Assembly (NCBI GenBank): GCA_963704835.1
Contig: CAVPHW010000001.1
Location: forward strand, 310,001 to 374,000
DNA from: GCA-2746605 sp963704835
GTDB lineage: Bacteria > Bacteroidota > Ignavibacteria > Ignavibacteriales > Melioribacteraceae
Length of the DNA stretch: 64,000 nt
Direction: 5' to 3'
A model generated the notes under the pieces. It did not search any database. It saw only the letters and a list, made by a program, of their open reading frames with translations, and was not told the origin of the DNA. Within the stretch, counting starts at the first letter, position 1. Every line of letters begins with the position of its first letter. A program made the translations under genes and the position numbers. Shown here in pieces: positions 28,534 to 38,078 of this stretch.

Positions 28534-30542
28534 TCACTTTATCATCAACATCTTCTTTGTCTCAACAAAACCCTGATGCCGAACTTGATTCGGGATCTCC
28601 AGCCGTTAATTGATAAAAGTATACTCCACTCGGATAATTGGATGCATCCCAAGCAACTTCATAAAATACCAGGTTTCTGTTTTTGGTGTAATAGTGTTGC
28701 AACTTCTCTTCCAAGAATATCATAGATTTTTAGTGTTACAAAAGTCTCTTCACCTCCGCTCAGAGTGACGAGCATTTGTCATTCCGGACTTGATCCAGAA
28801 TCTGATGATTTAGATGCTGAAACGAGTTCAGCATGACAGTACGAAGAGGGAATTGAATATTTTATTGTTGTACTTGGATTAAATGGATTTGGATAGTTTT
28901 GAGATAGATTAAACTCACTCGGGATAATTTGATTGTCATCTACTGAAGTTGCTTCATCAACTATATTGAATGGTTCTGCATCAACCATTGTAATTTTTCT
29001 TAAACTCGTATTAATTGCTGCAATACGGATACCATATTCTCCCAAAGGAGTTTCGGGCAAGTCTCTCCTAACTGTATTATTCGTATAAATTTTATCACCT
29101 ATACTTTTATCTCCGTAAGTACCATCATCAAACAAGTATGGGAAAAATGGCACCCCTCCATCAGCTGTTAATGCACGGAAGTAAATAGAACCATCTTGGA
29201 TGGATTGAATTGTAACAAAATTAATTGGATCATTAATATCAGAAATATATGCTTCTATTGTTGCTGTTGAAATTTCATCATTCAACACAAAGTTTGGAGT
29301 AAAATTGACCCCATTTATTTTTGGCTCAGAAGCAGCACCATCTGAAAGAATTTCTCCAATCCAGATTTGAGGCGGACTACTTATAGCTAAAAAACAAAAC
29401 TTATCCCCATTGCCATTAATTGAGGGTAAAGCAGAAGCTGAAAAATCGAAACCGCCTATTCCACGGCTTATACCATCTATGCTCACCAAATCAATATGAG
29501 AACCCGAAATCCTATCCACAAATGTTATTGGCAATCTTCCATTTGCGCCGTAAATTATTCCACCTGAACCATTGGCAGAAATTTGTGTCCATTTTGAACT
29601 ACCTGCTGCCTCAATTCCACCTATTACTTTTACAGGATCGCCAGTGCCAAGAGGTTGATAGTATACATTGATCTCATCATAATTAAGATCGGTATTTAAT
29701 TCTCTTTTAAAAACAAGGTAAACATCATCATCCATATTTGTAGCGAACGGTTGATATCCGAGTGCATAATCAGATAATTTGTAAAAAGTTGTTCCATACG
29801 CAACAATTGCATCGCCTCTCTCAAAATCACCCTCTTCAAATTTAAAACCCCGAATTCCAAAAATTATTCTTGATCCATCTCCATTGATATCGAATCCATC
29901 CGTAAATGCTGTATTAAAATTATACTCACTTCCATCTCTGCCGTATATTTGTGTTGAAACATCTAAGTAATTGAATATCTGAGTTAAATTTGTATTATTG
30001 GTATTAATGCTCCAAACACCGGAACCTCTGGGATCTCTATCAACATGAAGGAAAAATATTGTTCCTCCGTCTGCAGTAAATCTTGGAGGAAGAGGTATTT
30101 CAGGTTCAAGATCAGCCCTAGCAGTATCTGGGTTGGGTAACAACGTGGCAACTTCTTCTATTCCAGTTCCATCTGAATTTGAAACAAAGATCTCCCCAAA
30201 TCTATCGCACCATAATATTTTTTTACCATCCGAGCTTATATCTATAAAAGGTGCAAATCCAGTTGTTTGGAAGTCATAAACCTGTTTTAACCCTGTGCCA
30301 TTTGTATTTATTGTAAATACTTTTACATGCTGACCTCCAGTTGCAAAAACAATTTTACTACCATCAGCACTCATTTTCATTTCGTAAATTGAATAGTCTG
30401 TTTCAAAACTGCTTATTTGAGAATAATGAACCGCATCAATTACATTGGGTTGCGATAAAGTGCGTTGATTAAAAGAGAAGAGTAAAATTAAAATAGAAAA
30501 AAAAGTTGCTTGAAGTTTAGTTTGTGACATATCACACCTCAA
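28534..30542 (-). CDS. Secreted beta-propeller protein with type IX sorting tail, tail disrupted by palindromic repeats
   Basis: A signal peptide precedes a TolB/WD40-like propeller. Repeated units such as SADGSKIVFATGG, SSDGKKILWCDRFG, TADGGTIFFLHVDRD and NGDGSRIIFGIRG hold SxDGxxI strands. The sorting domain then starts (FNLSQNYPNPFNPSTTIKYS), as in type IX secretion cargo. The frame ends at 28779 inside an inserted repeat that encodes CHAELVSASKSSDSGSSPE. Beyond it the rest of the tail is still readable on the minus strand: KIYDILGREVATLL, then after a one-base shift near 28665 DASNYPSGVYFYQLTAGD, and after a second small insert FVETKKMLMIK with a stop at 28534. The protein may therefore be made but poorly secreted, unless the truncation is a sequence error. 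Confidence 0.75.
28777..28837. repeat. Palindromic repeat inserted in a coding sequence
   Basis: This stretch begins GTCATTCCGGAC and ends TCAGCATGAC (GTCAT/ATGAC ends), with an inner GATGCTGAAAC / GTTCAGCATG pairing. It falls inside the sorting-tail codons of the propeller gene and supplies a premature stop on the minus strand. A second, shorter piece of the same style (GATGCCGAACTTGATTCGGG, about 28576-28600) interrupts the same tail again. Such short RPE/MITE-like palindromes are common in this lineage, but insertion in frame within a gene is less usual. Confidence 0.7.
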
Positions 30543-30761
30543 TATTATGAATTGGATTAAGTAATTTATTCTAACGATTAAATTCGCAATATTGGGCGGA
30601 TTACCTTGAAAGAAGCACTAGAGATATGCTAGAGAGAATAGTTAGGATTGAGAATCAAAACGTTTCTCCCAAGGAGGAACTAGATTAATAAACGTAAAAT
30701 ATAATACAGCATCAACAATTTAAAGTCAAGTATTTTTTGATCAAATAAAATATATAGAGTC
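30543..30761. other. Short intergenic region
   Basis: This 219-bp AT-rich stretch has no ORF, repeat or hairpin that I can support. It would hold the promoter of the propeller gene on the minus strand. Confidence 0.4.
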
Positions 30762-31118
30762 TTATTTTTTTAAAACTCTAAATATGATAGAAATCCACCC
30801 ACCAATTAAACTTAATCCTCCAAGTGGAGTAATCATTGCAAATGATGATATTCCTGTTAAGGCATAAATGTAGAGCGAGAATGAGAAAAGTATTATTCCA
30901 GCCAAAATAAAATAGAAAGAAATTCTTAAATTATATTGTGTGTTTAGTGAAAGAGCAAGTAAAACAACTGAATGTATTAGATGATAGAGAATTCCAGTTT
31001 TATAAGTTTCTAAAACCTCAGGAGTAACAATTGATTTTAGTCCATGAGCTCCGAAGGCTCCGAGTGCGACAGCTAAAGCTCCCATAATAGCGGATGTAAT
31101 AATATAGCTTTTATTCAT
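30762..31118 (-). CDS. DUF423 family membrane protein (YgdD-like)
   Basis: This protein of about 118 residues has four hydrophobic helices. AIMGALAVALGAFGAHGLK at the N-terminus is the DUF423 signature. TPEVLETYKTGILYHLIHS and TPLGGLSLIGGW follow as usual. The ATG at 31118 has GGAACC upstream; the longer frame to 31154 adds residues unlike the family. Inner membrane, function unknown. Confidence 0.85.
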   Translation of the reverse strand: MNKSYIITSAIMGALAVALGAFGAHGLKSIVTPEVLETYKTGILYHLIHSVVLLALSLNTQYNLRISFYFILAGIILFSFSLYIYALTGISSFAMITPLGGLSLIGGWISIIFRVLKK

Positions 31119-31236
31119 AGAGGGTTCCTTTTGATTAAACCAAAAGATAATCAATTCTACTGCTGAAATTCAATTTGAGATATCTTATTTTATCTTAATA
31201 AAAATTCTGATTTGTGTAAAAAATTGAAAGGGTATT

Positions 31237-32601
31237 ATGGCACTTCAAACAATAAATCCAACAACGGGGGAATTGGTAAAATCATTTATACCATTTTCAA
31301 ATGAAGAAGTAAATTCAATTATTATTGAAACACATAATGATTTTTTAAGTTGGAGAAATTCGCCTTTTGTTGAACGAAAATTGTTAATGCTAAATGCAGC
31401 AAAAATATTGAAGTCGGATAAACAAAGATATGCTGAAATCTTAACTTTAGAGATGGGAAAACCTATATCACAAGCAATTGCCGAAGTTGAGAAATGTGCA
31501 TGGGTTTGTGAGTATTATGCCGAAAATACAGAAAATATATTGGCAAATGAGGTTATTGAAACAGACGCAACCGAAAGCTATGTTCAGTTTGACCCAATAG
31601 GAATAGTACTTGCGGTAATGCCATGGAATTTTCCATTTTGGCAAGTGTTTCGTTTTGCTTCACCGGCATTGATGGCTGGTAATGCTGGATTATTAAAGCA
31701 TGCTTCCAATGTTTCATTGAGTGCCTTGGCAATTGAAGAAGTATTTCAGAAAGCAGGTTTTCCACAAAACTTATTTAGAACACTTCTTATTAGCTCAAAT
31801 CAAGTTGAAAAAGTAATTGAAAATCCTAAAATTAAGGCTACTACTTTAACCGGAAGTGAATTTGCTGGAAGTATGGTTGCCTCCCAAAGTGGTAAGCAGT
31901 TAAAGAAAAGTGTAATGGAATTAGGCGGAAGTGACCCATTTATTGTTTTAAAAGATGCTGATATTGAATTAGCGGTAAGTACAGCGGTTACAGCTAGATT
32001 ATTAAACAACGGTCAAAGCTGTATTGCTGCAAAAAGATTTATTGTTGTTGATGAAATTGCTGAAGAATTTGAGAAGCTCTTTGTGAAGAAAATGGAAGCA
32101 GTTATCTTGGGCGATCCAATGGATAGCAAAACAGAATTAGGTCCCATTGCAAGAGAAGATTTACTACTAGAATTACACGAGCAAGTGCTTAAATCTGTTG
32201 AACTGGGAGCAAAATTATTAACTGGTGGAAATAGAATCGACCGAAAAGGGTATTACTATCCAGCAACAGTTTTAAGTGATGTAAAAAAAGGGATGCTTGC
32301 CTATGACCAAGAAATATTCGGTCCGGTAGCAACAATTATAAAAGTTAAAGATGAAGAAGAAGCCATTTTTGTTGCAAATGATACAGAGTTTGGACTTGGG
32401 GCTTCATTATGGACAAGTGATTTAGAAAAAGCTAAAAATTTAGCCACTCAGATTGAAGCAGGTTCCGTGTTTATTAATGGAATGGTTAAATCAGATCCGC
32501 GTTTACCATTTGGTGGAGTAAAACTATCAGGTTATGGTCGTGAGTTATCACATTATGGAATTAAAGAATTTATAAACATTAAAACTGTTTGGGTGAAATA
32601 A
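31237..32601 (+). CDS. NAD(P)-dependent aldehyde dehydrogenase, succinate-semialdehyde type
   Basis: This 454-residue enzyme oxidises an aldehyde to the acid. VMPWNFPFWQ (about 128-137) contacts the cofactor, Glu228 in MELGGSDPF is the general base, and Cys262 in NNGQSC is the nucleophile. It resembles the short succinate-semialdehyde dehydrogenases (about 455 residues). Its last 26 codons and the next 18 bp recur at 43241 (and in shorter, more diverged form at 44482 and 46805). So this 3' end is either the integration target of the adjacent island or was carried in by it. The gene itself is complete and ends ELSHYGIKEFINIKTVWVK. Confidence 0.92.
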   Translation: MALQTINPTTGELVKSFIPFSNEEVNSIIIETHNDFLSWRNSPFVERKLLMLNAAKILKSDKQRYAEILTLEMGKPISQAIAEVEKCAWVCEYYAENTENILANEVIETDATESYVQFDPIGIVLAVMPWNFPFWQVFRFASPALMAGNAGLLKHASNVSLSALAIEEVFQKAGFPQNLFRTLLISSNQVEKVIENPKIKATTLTGSEFAGSMVASQSGKQLKKSVMELGGSDPFIVLKDADIELAVSTAVTARLLNNGQSCIAAKRFIVVDEIAEEFEKLFVKKMEAVILGDPMDSKTELGPIAREDLLLELHEQVLKSVELGAKLLTGGNRIDRKGYYYPATVLSDVKKGMLAYDQEIFGPVATIIKVKDEEEAIFVANDTEFGLGASLWTSDLEKAKNLATQIEAGSVFINGMVKSDPRLPFGGVKLSGYGRELSHYGIKEFINIKTVWVK

Positions 32602-32619
32602 GTTAGAGATTATTTCTTG
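32521..32619 (+). repeat. ALDH-tail repeat, copy 1 (candidate left attachment site)
   Basis: The last 26 codons of the ALDH gene with its stop and 18 bp downstream. Copy 2 at 43241-43339 has the same 99-bp length. By hand I count 17 differences between them, and only one of these falls in the last 28 bp. Homology stops abruptly at TTTCTTG, where the cassette array begins (AACGGCCTCG). Confidence 0.8.
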
Positions 32620-32646
32620 TAACGGCCTCGTATAACCATCAGTTAC
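32620..32646. repeat. attC-like site S0 (short form, left end of array)
   Basis: TAACGG...AGTTACGG: a TAAC and a GTTA 26 bp apart, just after the ALDH tail and before the DUF2306 remnant. It shares the AACGG end with the longer sites S1, S2, S5, S6 and S7. Pairing beyond GTAAC/GTTAC is weak. Confidence 0.45.
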
Positions 32647-33395
32647 GGGTTAATATGCGTTAATTTTCGGTTAGGTACTGACTTTAGCAATTCCGAGTGG
32701 ATTCGGACGTAGTCGAATCCGCCGTAATTGCGGATATCCATTGTTGGTTCCAGTTTTAATTTTTTCATTTGCGGTCTCCACGTAAGGAAAAATTCCGTTA
32801 TTATCAGAGGGTAAACCCAGCAAATCCATTCGTAAATTGTGTATCTCATAGTATCATTTTCAATGAAATTGAAGTTTGCCAGTTAGATAATTTATTTCTG
32901 GAAGTAGTCTGATAAAGACAAAAGCAAACCGCAGACATAACTCCGAATCATAAATTGTTTGTGAAGCTTTACATTTTGATTTCACGGATGCTGTATGATA
33001 TGCCATAAGAGTTGTGAAAATCCAAATTATCGCAAGAAAACCTAATGATGGAATTGCTCCTGGAAGAGAGTAAGTCGTTGCTAATAAAATAAAAACAGTA
33101 ATTGCAGAAGTCAAAGAACCAATGATGTATAGTTTACCAGAAAATCTGTGAAACTTAATAAATCGATTCCGAATATATGGAATGAATTGTAGTGGTCCCA
33201 AGAATAAGTACAGGATGCGAGCGGTAAAATGAGCCGACCAGCCACCATTTGTAGGGCAACTTTCTCTCTCCAATCTCATCTGGATTATAAAAAACGATAC
33301 TTTTCTATATCAACAAAATAGTAGTACGCAGATAAAGTCAGAACTACACCCCAAAATAGGATAATTCCAATCAATATTTTTTTTCTTTTGTTCAA
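32643..33395 (-). pseudogene. DUF2306 family membrane protein, degraded (several frameshifts)
   Basis: Pieces in different frames assemble into a four-helix DUF2306 protein. A TTG at 33395 gives KKILIGIILFWGVVLTLSAY. After a shift at the A-run 33289-33294 comes YNPDEIGERKLPYKWWL. After another near 33238 come SAHFTARILYLFLGPLQFIP and the HRFSGKLYIIGSL motif. After a third near 32970 comes HKQFMIRSY. Further shifts near 32930 and 32875 lead to the tail ending KLTHINP. At least five frame changes in 250 codons are more than elsewhere in the window, so this cassette is probably dead. It is the last gene of the array, directly followed by site S0. Confidence 0.7.
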
Positions 33396-33429
33396 TTTGT
33401 TCCGATTGATGATTTTCTCGAATTGTCGT

Positions 33430-33556
33430 CAACGGTTTTGTGTATGCTTAGTTGCGTGTTTAAGCAACTAAGATAGCAAATAAAATCCGAATAGAATATT
33501 CCGCAGGAATATTCGTAAGCAGACTATAAACTAGCAATTAAATATACACGTTGTTG
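33430..33556. repeat. attC-like site S1 (127 bp)
   Basis: An imperfect inverted repeat. The left arm CAACGGTTTTGTGTATGCTT pairs with the right arm ending ATATACACGTTGTTG. It spans 127 bp from CAAC to GTTG. The left arm carries two to three extra bases next to the end (AACGG versus AACAA on the complement), the sort of unpaired asymmetry seen in integron attC hairpins. It lies 12 bp past the stop of the TPM-domain gene. Confidence 0.7.
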
Positions 33557-33568
33557 TACACAGTACTT

Positions 33569-34090
33569 TTATATCCATTTTCTTATCAATTCATTTAATC
33601 CGAGTAAAATTCCATCGTAGTATTTTTCATTTTTAAATTCAGGGATCATATTTTCATCGATTACTTTTTGGCAAAATTCGTCAGACAAATAAAGTTCTTT
33701 GGTTTTTTCAGTTGTAGATATTCTAACTTTTCTTATTGATTTGCTCAACACAACAGTAAGTCCATTTCCGTCATTATTATTTCCAACATTCCAATAGTCA
33801 GATATTTTAATTGCGTATTCGTCAAAACTCATATTTTCAGGAATAGCATCTATTGTAATTACTGCAATTTCTCTATTCACTTTGTCTTTATAATAAACAA
33901 GAGTATTTTCCAAAAGTTTAATTTCTTCTTCGGTGAAAATTTTCGCAAAATCGTTTACGAAGCCAATTTGTTTTGGAAATTCCGACGTTGTTAATTCAGA
34001 TTTAGGTTTTTCAGTTTGGGTTTCCACATTTGCAGTTTTGCAGGAAACTAAAATCAAAATTAGAATTATTATTGTTTTTCGGAATGTCAT
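33569..34090 (-). CDS. TPM-domain lipoprotein
   Basis: This protein of about 173 residues starts MTFRKTIIILILILVSC, so it is a lipoprotein with the lipid on that Cys. The TPM (TLP18.3/Psb32/MOLO-1) domain covers about 45-170: GFVNDFAKIFTEEEI, REIAVITIDAIP, SDYWNVGNNNDGNGLTVVLS and VRISTTEKTKELYL. TPM domains are thought to be membrane-associated and sometimes phosphatases, and no activity is claimed. The start at 34090 is 16 bp from site S2 and the stop is 12 bp from site S1, so gene plus S1 makes one compact cassette. Confidence 0.82.
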   Translation of the reverse strand: MTFRKTIIILILILVSCKTANVETQTEKPKSELTTSEFPKQIGFVNDFAKIFTEEEIKLLENTLVYYKDKVNREIAVITIDAIPENMSFDEYAIKISDYWNVGNNNDGNGLTVVLSKSIRKVRISTTEKTKELYLSDEFCQKVIDENMIPEFKNEKYYDGILLGLNELIRKWI

Positions 34091-34105
34091 TTTCGGTATT
34101 GTGCA

Positions 34106-34231
34106 CAACGGGACAAGCTAAGAGGCGTGGCGGTATCCATTCCACTTACCTGTCCGAATTTGATTAAAGTTAATAATTTAAATAAAATTTTCAGCATACA
34201 GTTACCCGCCATGACTGCTTAGCGATTGTTG
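34106..34231. repeat. attC-like site S2 (126 bp)
   Basis: CAACGGGACAAGCTAAG...GGCGTGGCGGTA pairs with TACCCGCCATGACTGCTTAGCGATTGTTG. Inner blocks GCTAAG/CTTAGC and TGGCGG/CCGCCA are perfect, with small bulges between them. It spans 126 bp from CAAC to GTTG, nearly the same as S1, S5 and S6. Confidence 0.72.
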
Positions 34232-34348
34232 GCTGCTGTTGTTTCTAATCTTTAGTTAAGGGATTTATTAATCATGACTGTTTTATTGTAAATGTCTTTT
34301 CATTGATAACCAGTGTATTCATTTATTTCAGTCATAATGTTATTGTAA

Positions 34349-34597
34349 TTATTTCAGGTTACGTGTCTTCAATTCTTTCTGCAATGCCTTATATTGCTTG
34401 GGCTTTTTTAAGAATTGGTAAATTAGAAACAAAGGAATCAATATAGTAAAACCCCAAGCATTTGCTACTACACCATAAAGAATGATGCCAATTAAAAAAC
34501 CGATCAGCAATGCATCTATAATTGGTGTTGGTTTAAAGTTTTGTGCAGTCTGTATCAGTTCTTCGTCTGTTAATTGAGAAAGTTCTTTTTCGTTCAT
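34349..34597 (-). CDS. Small two-helix membrane protein, unknown function
   Basis: This 82-residue protein has an acidic amphipathic N-terminus (ELSQLTDEELIQTAQNF), two hydrophobic helices (about 28-45 and 49-63) and a basic tail (KKPKQYKALQKELKTRN). It is not recognised as a named family. It lies alone between sites S2 and S3, with its 3' end facing S2, so it fits a single-gene cassette. Confidence 0.65.
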   Translation of the reverse strand: MNEKELSQLTDEELIQTAQNFKPTPIIDALLIGFLIGIILYGVVANAWGFTILIPLFLIYQFLKKPKQYKALQKELKTRNLK

Positions 34598-34659
34598 TCG
34601 GTCTGATTTATCTTAATGTTTTTTGGGTTGAATTATCTACCATGTATTTTTTAATTGCA

Positions 34660-34675
34660 GCCAACGCGTGTTGGC
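34660..34675. repeat. attC-like site S3 (collapsed form)
   Basis: GCCAACGCGTGTTGGC is a 16-bp palindrome-like element with CAAC and GTTG only 12 bp apart. The following CGGTAGTG is shared with S4, and the two sites are nearly identical over about 24 bp. It lies 11 bp past the stop of the DUF4932-like gene. Confidence 0.65.
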
Positions 34676-34686
34676 GGTAGTGTATT

Positions 34687-35792
34687 TTATTCAATTTGGA
34701 CTTTGAGTTTATTTAACAATTCAGGGACATAATCATTAAAGCACTTATATTTATTTCGATTATTGGAATATTCCATAATCAAATCTACAATTTTATCGTT
34801 ATAAATATATCCTTGTTGTTTTTCACCTTGTATTACCATTTGTGCAAACTCATTATATTGATTTTTAATCAAAAAATAAGCGGTTAAACTCCTGAAGAAA
34901 TGACTCACATAAAAAAGTAATATTTGATGGGTCCGCCGTAGAATATTTAAATGGAATCTTTGCAATTTGTTCATTGTAATTATCCAAAATCGGATTTAAG
35001 AATGTATGACCAATCTCATGAGTTGCACCATAATATATATAATCCTTTGCTGCCATTTTCCCTTCTCTTAGATTAGTTATATCGCTATTCCCAAAAGTTG
35101 CATCATTACCAACAACAAATTTTGGTGATAAGAAAAATACACAATTTGATTTATCATTGTTATTAAACCAATATGAGTGAATATCTTTTTCAAGCATACT
35201 GATTACAACAGTATAATTGTCTTTTTTTGTTCCCCAAAATGTCTCAAAGTCTTTAACTATTTCTATCTTCGAAATTTCGTTTGCAACCTCGTCAATTTTA
35301 TTTTGATAATATCCTTGATGATTTTCAACGAAGGTCTCAAAATGGCATATTTTTGCAAATGATTCAACAGCAATATTAAGGCTGTCGAGTATAATTGATT
35401 TATTAATCAATGTATTGTGCAATCCAAAATTATCTAATTGTAGAAATTGGACAAACGAAGTATCGTTTTTGAAGTCTTTGTTTCAAAAACAAACCATTAA
35501 TTGACAAATGAGCATGATAGTTTTGCAATACTTTTTTCACAAACTGAACGGAATTGTCATTTTTATATGAAGCAAAAAAAGTGTTAATGTCAGATTTGTA
35601 TTTAAAATCAAAATTATTTAGATAATCTGCATTACTCAAGTATGCCATAATATGAAATAATTCAAGTTTCGAATTAATTTGAACATTAATTCCTTTTGAT
35701 TCCTTTTCGAAAATCTTAAATTCATCTACTTTAGAATATCCAGTAGAGAAAACTAACAAAAATCCAATCGTTACTAATAATTTATTTCTCAT
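34687..35792 (-). CDS. DUF4932-like secreted putative metallopeptidase, two frameshifts
   Basis: Three frame pieces give one protein of about 367 residues. There is a signal peptide (MRNKLLVTIGFLLVFSTGYS) and an N-terminal helical part to LFLKQ. After a shift at about 35455-35480 (KNDTSFVQFLQLDNFG) comes the central domain with GATHEIGHTFLNP, an HExxH zinc-protease motif. After a second shift in the A-run 34871-34876 comes the helical C-terminus ending ELLNKLKVQIE. The total length of 1106 bp is two bases more than a multiple of three, as expected for two single-base insertions. A zinc peptidase role is inferred from the motif. It is flanked by sites S3 and S4. Confidence 0.7.
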
Positions 35793-35835
35793 AATTCTTA
35801 ATTTATTTCAGATTGCACGTGTCTTTCTTTACATT

Positions 35836-35857
35836 ACCGCCAACGCATGTTAGCGGT
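35836..35857. repeat. attC-like site S4 (collapsed form)
   Basis: ACCGCCAACGCATGTTAGCGGT forms a 9-bp stem (one wobble) around GCAT. CAAC and GTTA are 12 bp apart, exactly as in S3. The flank AGTGCATTA also matches S3. It lies between the DUF4932-like and FecR-domain genes. Confidence 0.65.
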
Positions 35858-35924
35858 AGTGCATTACTATTCACTCAATAAACTTAACACTAAATTTAAA
35901 ATGGTCAAAGCATTTATTAAAGCC

Positions 35925-37007
35925 TTATTTTTCTTCCCACCATTTTTCGTTCTGGTTCATTTCAAATTTATAGATTCCAATAATTTCCCCTTTACCATTT
36001 ACAATTCCTAAAAAGCCCGAATTCAACGATACAATATTGTCGTTGTAATTACCCATAAGATCTACAATTCCGCTAAAAACATAAACCTGGGTATTCCCCA
36101 ATGAATCAACATGAATGGTGAACTCGGTACCACGAACACCTAAAACCGCTGTTGGGGTTCTTAATCTTACATTTTTATTTAATTTTGCCTTTAACTGATT
36201 TACCAAGATTTCAGCCTCTGCCGAAATTTTCTCTTTCGTCTCTGCAATATTCTCTGTTACTTTATTGTTAACATAATACAAATTGCCCTTTTCAACTTTA
36301 GGGATCTGTATTCCATCTTTTTCATTATCAACTAAGACTAAAGATCTTTGACCAATTAGCAAATCTTCCCCGCCTTTTTCAAAAGCATAGTGAATTTTAA
36401 CGCTACTATTATAATCGGTTGCTATCCTATCGCCAGGAGCTAATTCTAAAGATGAATTTTTATCTAAAAAAATTACCTTTCCATTCGATTTTAATATGGT
36501 TACTTTCCCTTTAAACGAAGTGATTTTACAGTTAAAATTAACTGCCGGTTTTGAATCATTTAATCCTTTATAAGTCAAGTTTCCAGAACCCTCTAACGGC
36601 TTCTGTTCTTTAAGCATTTTTTCATGTTTTGCATTGGCAATAGAATCGCTTAATTTCTTTTGCTTTGCCAATAATTCAGCCAATTTTTGTTGCTGCATTG
36701 TTTCTTCTAAGAGTTTTTGTTGCAGATCTTGCCCTTTTTGTTTTTTAGAATTATTCGAAGCATTCTGGATTATATTCGAAAAGATTTCCAGTGTAATTTG
36801 TTGTTCAAAACTTATGGTATTTGAAGAACCCGATTTATTCAATGGTTGAGTTTGACGATGAACGCAAGACGATAAATTTTTTGCATAGCAGTCTTGACAA
36901 ATGTAAGAGCCAGATGGTGCCTGAATTTGAGCAAATGAAAAATTGGTGGCAAAAAGTGTAAAAATAATAACATAAATCCTTTTTTTGAAAAATCGTTTTG
37001 TTTTCAT
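35925..37007 (-). CDS. Secreted FecR-domain protein
   Basis: This protein of about 360 residues has a signal peptide (MKTKRFFKKRIYVIIFTLFA). A Gln/Lys-rich coiled coil (about 95-145) is followed by a FecR domain (about 165-320): LELAPGDRIATDYNSSVKI, LRTPTAVLGVRGTEF and VYVFSGIVDLMG. FecR domains outside the FecIR systems often sit in envelope proteins of unknown function. There is no sigma factor or TonB receptor nearby, so iron signalling should not be assumed. The ATG at 37007 starts the signal peptide. It follows the TPR gene by 8 bp, making a two-gene cassette. Confidence 0.75.
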   Translation of the reverse strand: MKTKRFFKKRIYVIIFTLFATNFSFAQIQAPSGSYICQDCYAKNLSSCVHRQTQPLNKSGSSNTISFEQQITLEIFSNIIQNASNNSKKQKGQDLQQKLLEETMQQQKLAELLAKQKKLSDSIANAKHEKMLKEQKPLEGSGNLTYKGLNDSKPAVNFNCKITSFKGKVTILKSNGKVIFLDKNSSLELAPGDRIATDYNSSVKIHYAFEKGGEDLLIGQRSLVLVDNEKDGIQIPKVEKGNLYYVNNKVTENIAETKEKISAEAEILVNQLKAKLNKNVRLRTPTAVLGVRGTEFTIHVDSLGNTQVYVFSGIVDLMGNYNDNIVSLNSGFLGIVNGKGEIIGIYKFEMNQNEKWWEEK

Positions 37008-37015
37008 TGTTCCTA

Positions 37016-37837
37016 TTATTTTAAATTTAACTCCCATTCATAAATTTTATCCTGAGCCTTGCGAGCGTCTTCCGAGTTTGGCATGAGCATGATATACTTT
37101 TTCATACACATGATAGCATAATCGTATCTTATAATTTCAGATGCCAATAAGCCCATATTGAAATAGCCATCAGGGCGAGAAATAGGGTTTAGTTTCATGG
37201 CTTTCTCATAATAAATAAGTGCTTTCAAATATTCTTTCTTTTCCTGAATGCTATTAGCTTGAACAATTAATTTGCGTTGCTCTTCTGATAGTGAAGGTTT
37301 TTTAGCTAACGAATTGTATTCTGTGACTGTGACTTGAAATGATAGCACTTCATTTGAGTAATACTCATTTCTTAAAAGGATTTGCAAGTTTTCAAAATCC
37401 CTATATAATTTGGTTATCACTAATTCTCTTTTCTCATCATCTAACTTCTGTTTTTTACTTGATGATCCTTCAAAGTAGGGATACCATATTTCAATTTCCG
37501 ATTTAAAATCTTTGGGATCCGACATGGTGTTAATGATACTTATATGCCTATTGTGAGAGGTGTAAATAACATTTTGTAAATCTATTAAATCGACCGATTT
37601 GGTTTCATTTAAAGCTTTAACAACAAGTTGACTATTTACGAAGAATACCGTGTCTACCTGCTTTAAATGATGTTTGTGATTATCATTTACATTCGAAGTG
37701 ACATATTCTAGATTGTTGTTATTTAATGTGTTTAAAATTTCATTTTTCAATGAATCAATTGTGGTATTTTGTGAAAATGCGGTAAAGGATAATAATACAT
37801 TAATAATAAAGCTGAAGTTTATAAGTTTTGTTTTCAT
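37016..37837 (-). CDS. Periplasmic TPR-repeat protein
   Basis: This 273-residue protein has a signal peptide (MKTKLINFSFIINVLLSF). The C-terminal third contains two or three TPR-like helical pairs (EKKEYLKALIYYEKAMKLNP, DGYFNMGLLASEIIRYDYAI). The N-terminal part (about 25-160) is not recognised. It is paired with the FecR-domain gene immediately downstream, and together they probably form one functional pair between sites S4 and S5. Confidence 0.65.
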   Translation of the reverse strand: MKTKLINFSFIINVLLSFTAFSQNTTIDSLKNEILNTLNNNNLEYVTSNVNDNHKHHLKQVDTVFFVNSQLVVKALNETKSVDLIDLQNVIYTSHNRHISIINTMSDPKDFKSEIEIWYPYFEGSSSKKQKLDDEKRELVITKLYRDFENLQILLRNEYYSNEVLSFQVTVTEYNSLAKKPSLSEEQRKLIVQANSIQEKKEYLKALIYYEKAMKLNPISRPDGYFNMGLLASEIIRYDYAIMCMKKYIMLMPNSEDARKAQDKIYEWELNLK

Positions 37838-37936
37838 AATTATTTTTTAGGTTTTATATTCTAATACTTATTGTTTTAAATCATTTTACCTTTTGTCGAA
37901 AATCATTCTAGTTGTGTATCCGTCATAACATTGCCG

Positions 37937-38062
37937 CTAACGGTTAAGGCTATGATTCCGTTGCGTAGAAATTCGGTAGAATTTCATAGTAGGAATCAAG
38001 CCAAGTTAAAGTTAATGTTTTTTGGTTAGTTTTAAACAAGCAATGGATTATAGTCATTGTTG
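37937..38062. repeat. attC-like site S5 (125 bp)
   Basis: TAACGGTTAAGGCTATGATTCC near 37938 pairs with GGATTATAGTCATTGTTG near 38045-38062. TAAC to GTTG spans 125 bp. Flanks GCCGC... and ...TGTGGC extend the pairing. It lies 16 bp past the stop of the deiminase gene, the position expected of an attC. Confidence 0.72.
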
Positions 38063-38078
38063 TGGCTCGTGCTTTTGG

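Noticed and set aside
32643..32849. Separate 68-residue minus-strand protein
   Set aside because: It is the out-of-frame C-terminal end of the degraded DUF2306 gene, not an independent gene.
35925..37837. FecIR-type iron signalling system
   Set aside because: A FecR domain is present, but there is no ECF sigma factor or TonB receptor, and the protein has a signal peptide rather than a single internal membrane helix.
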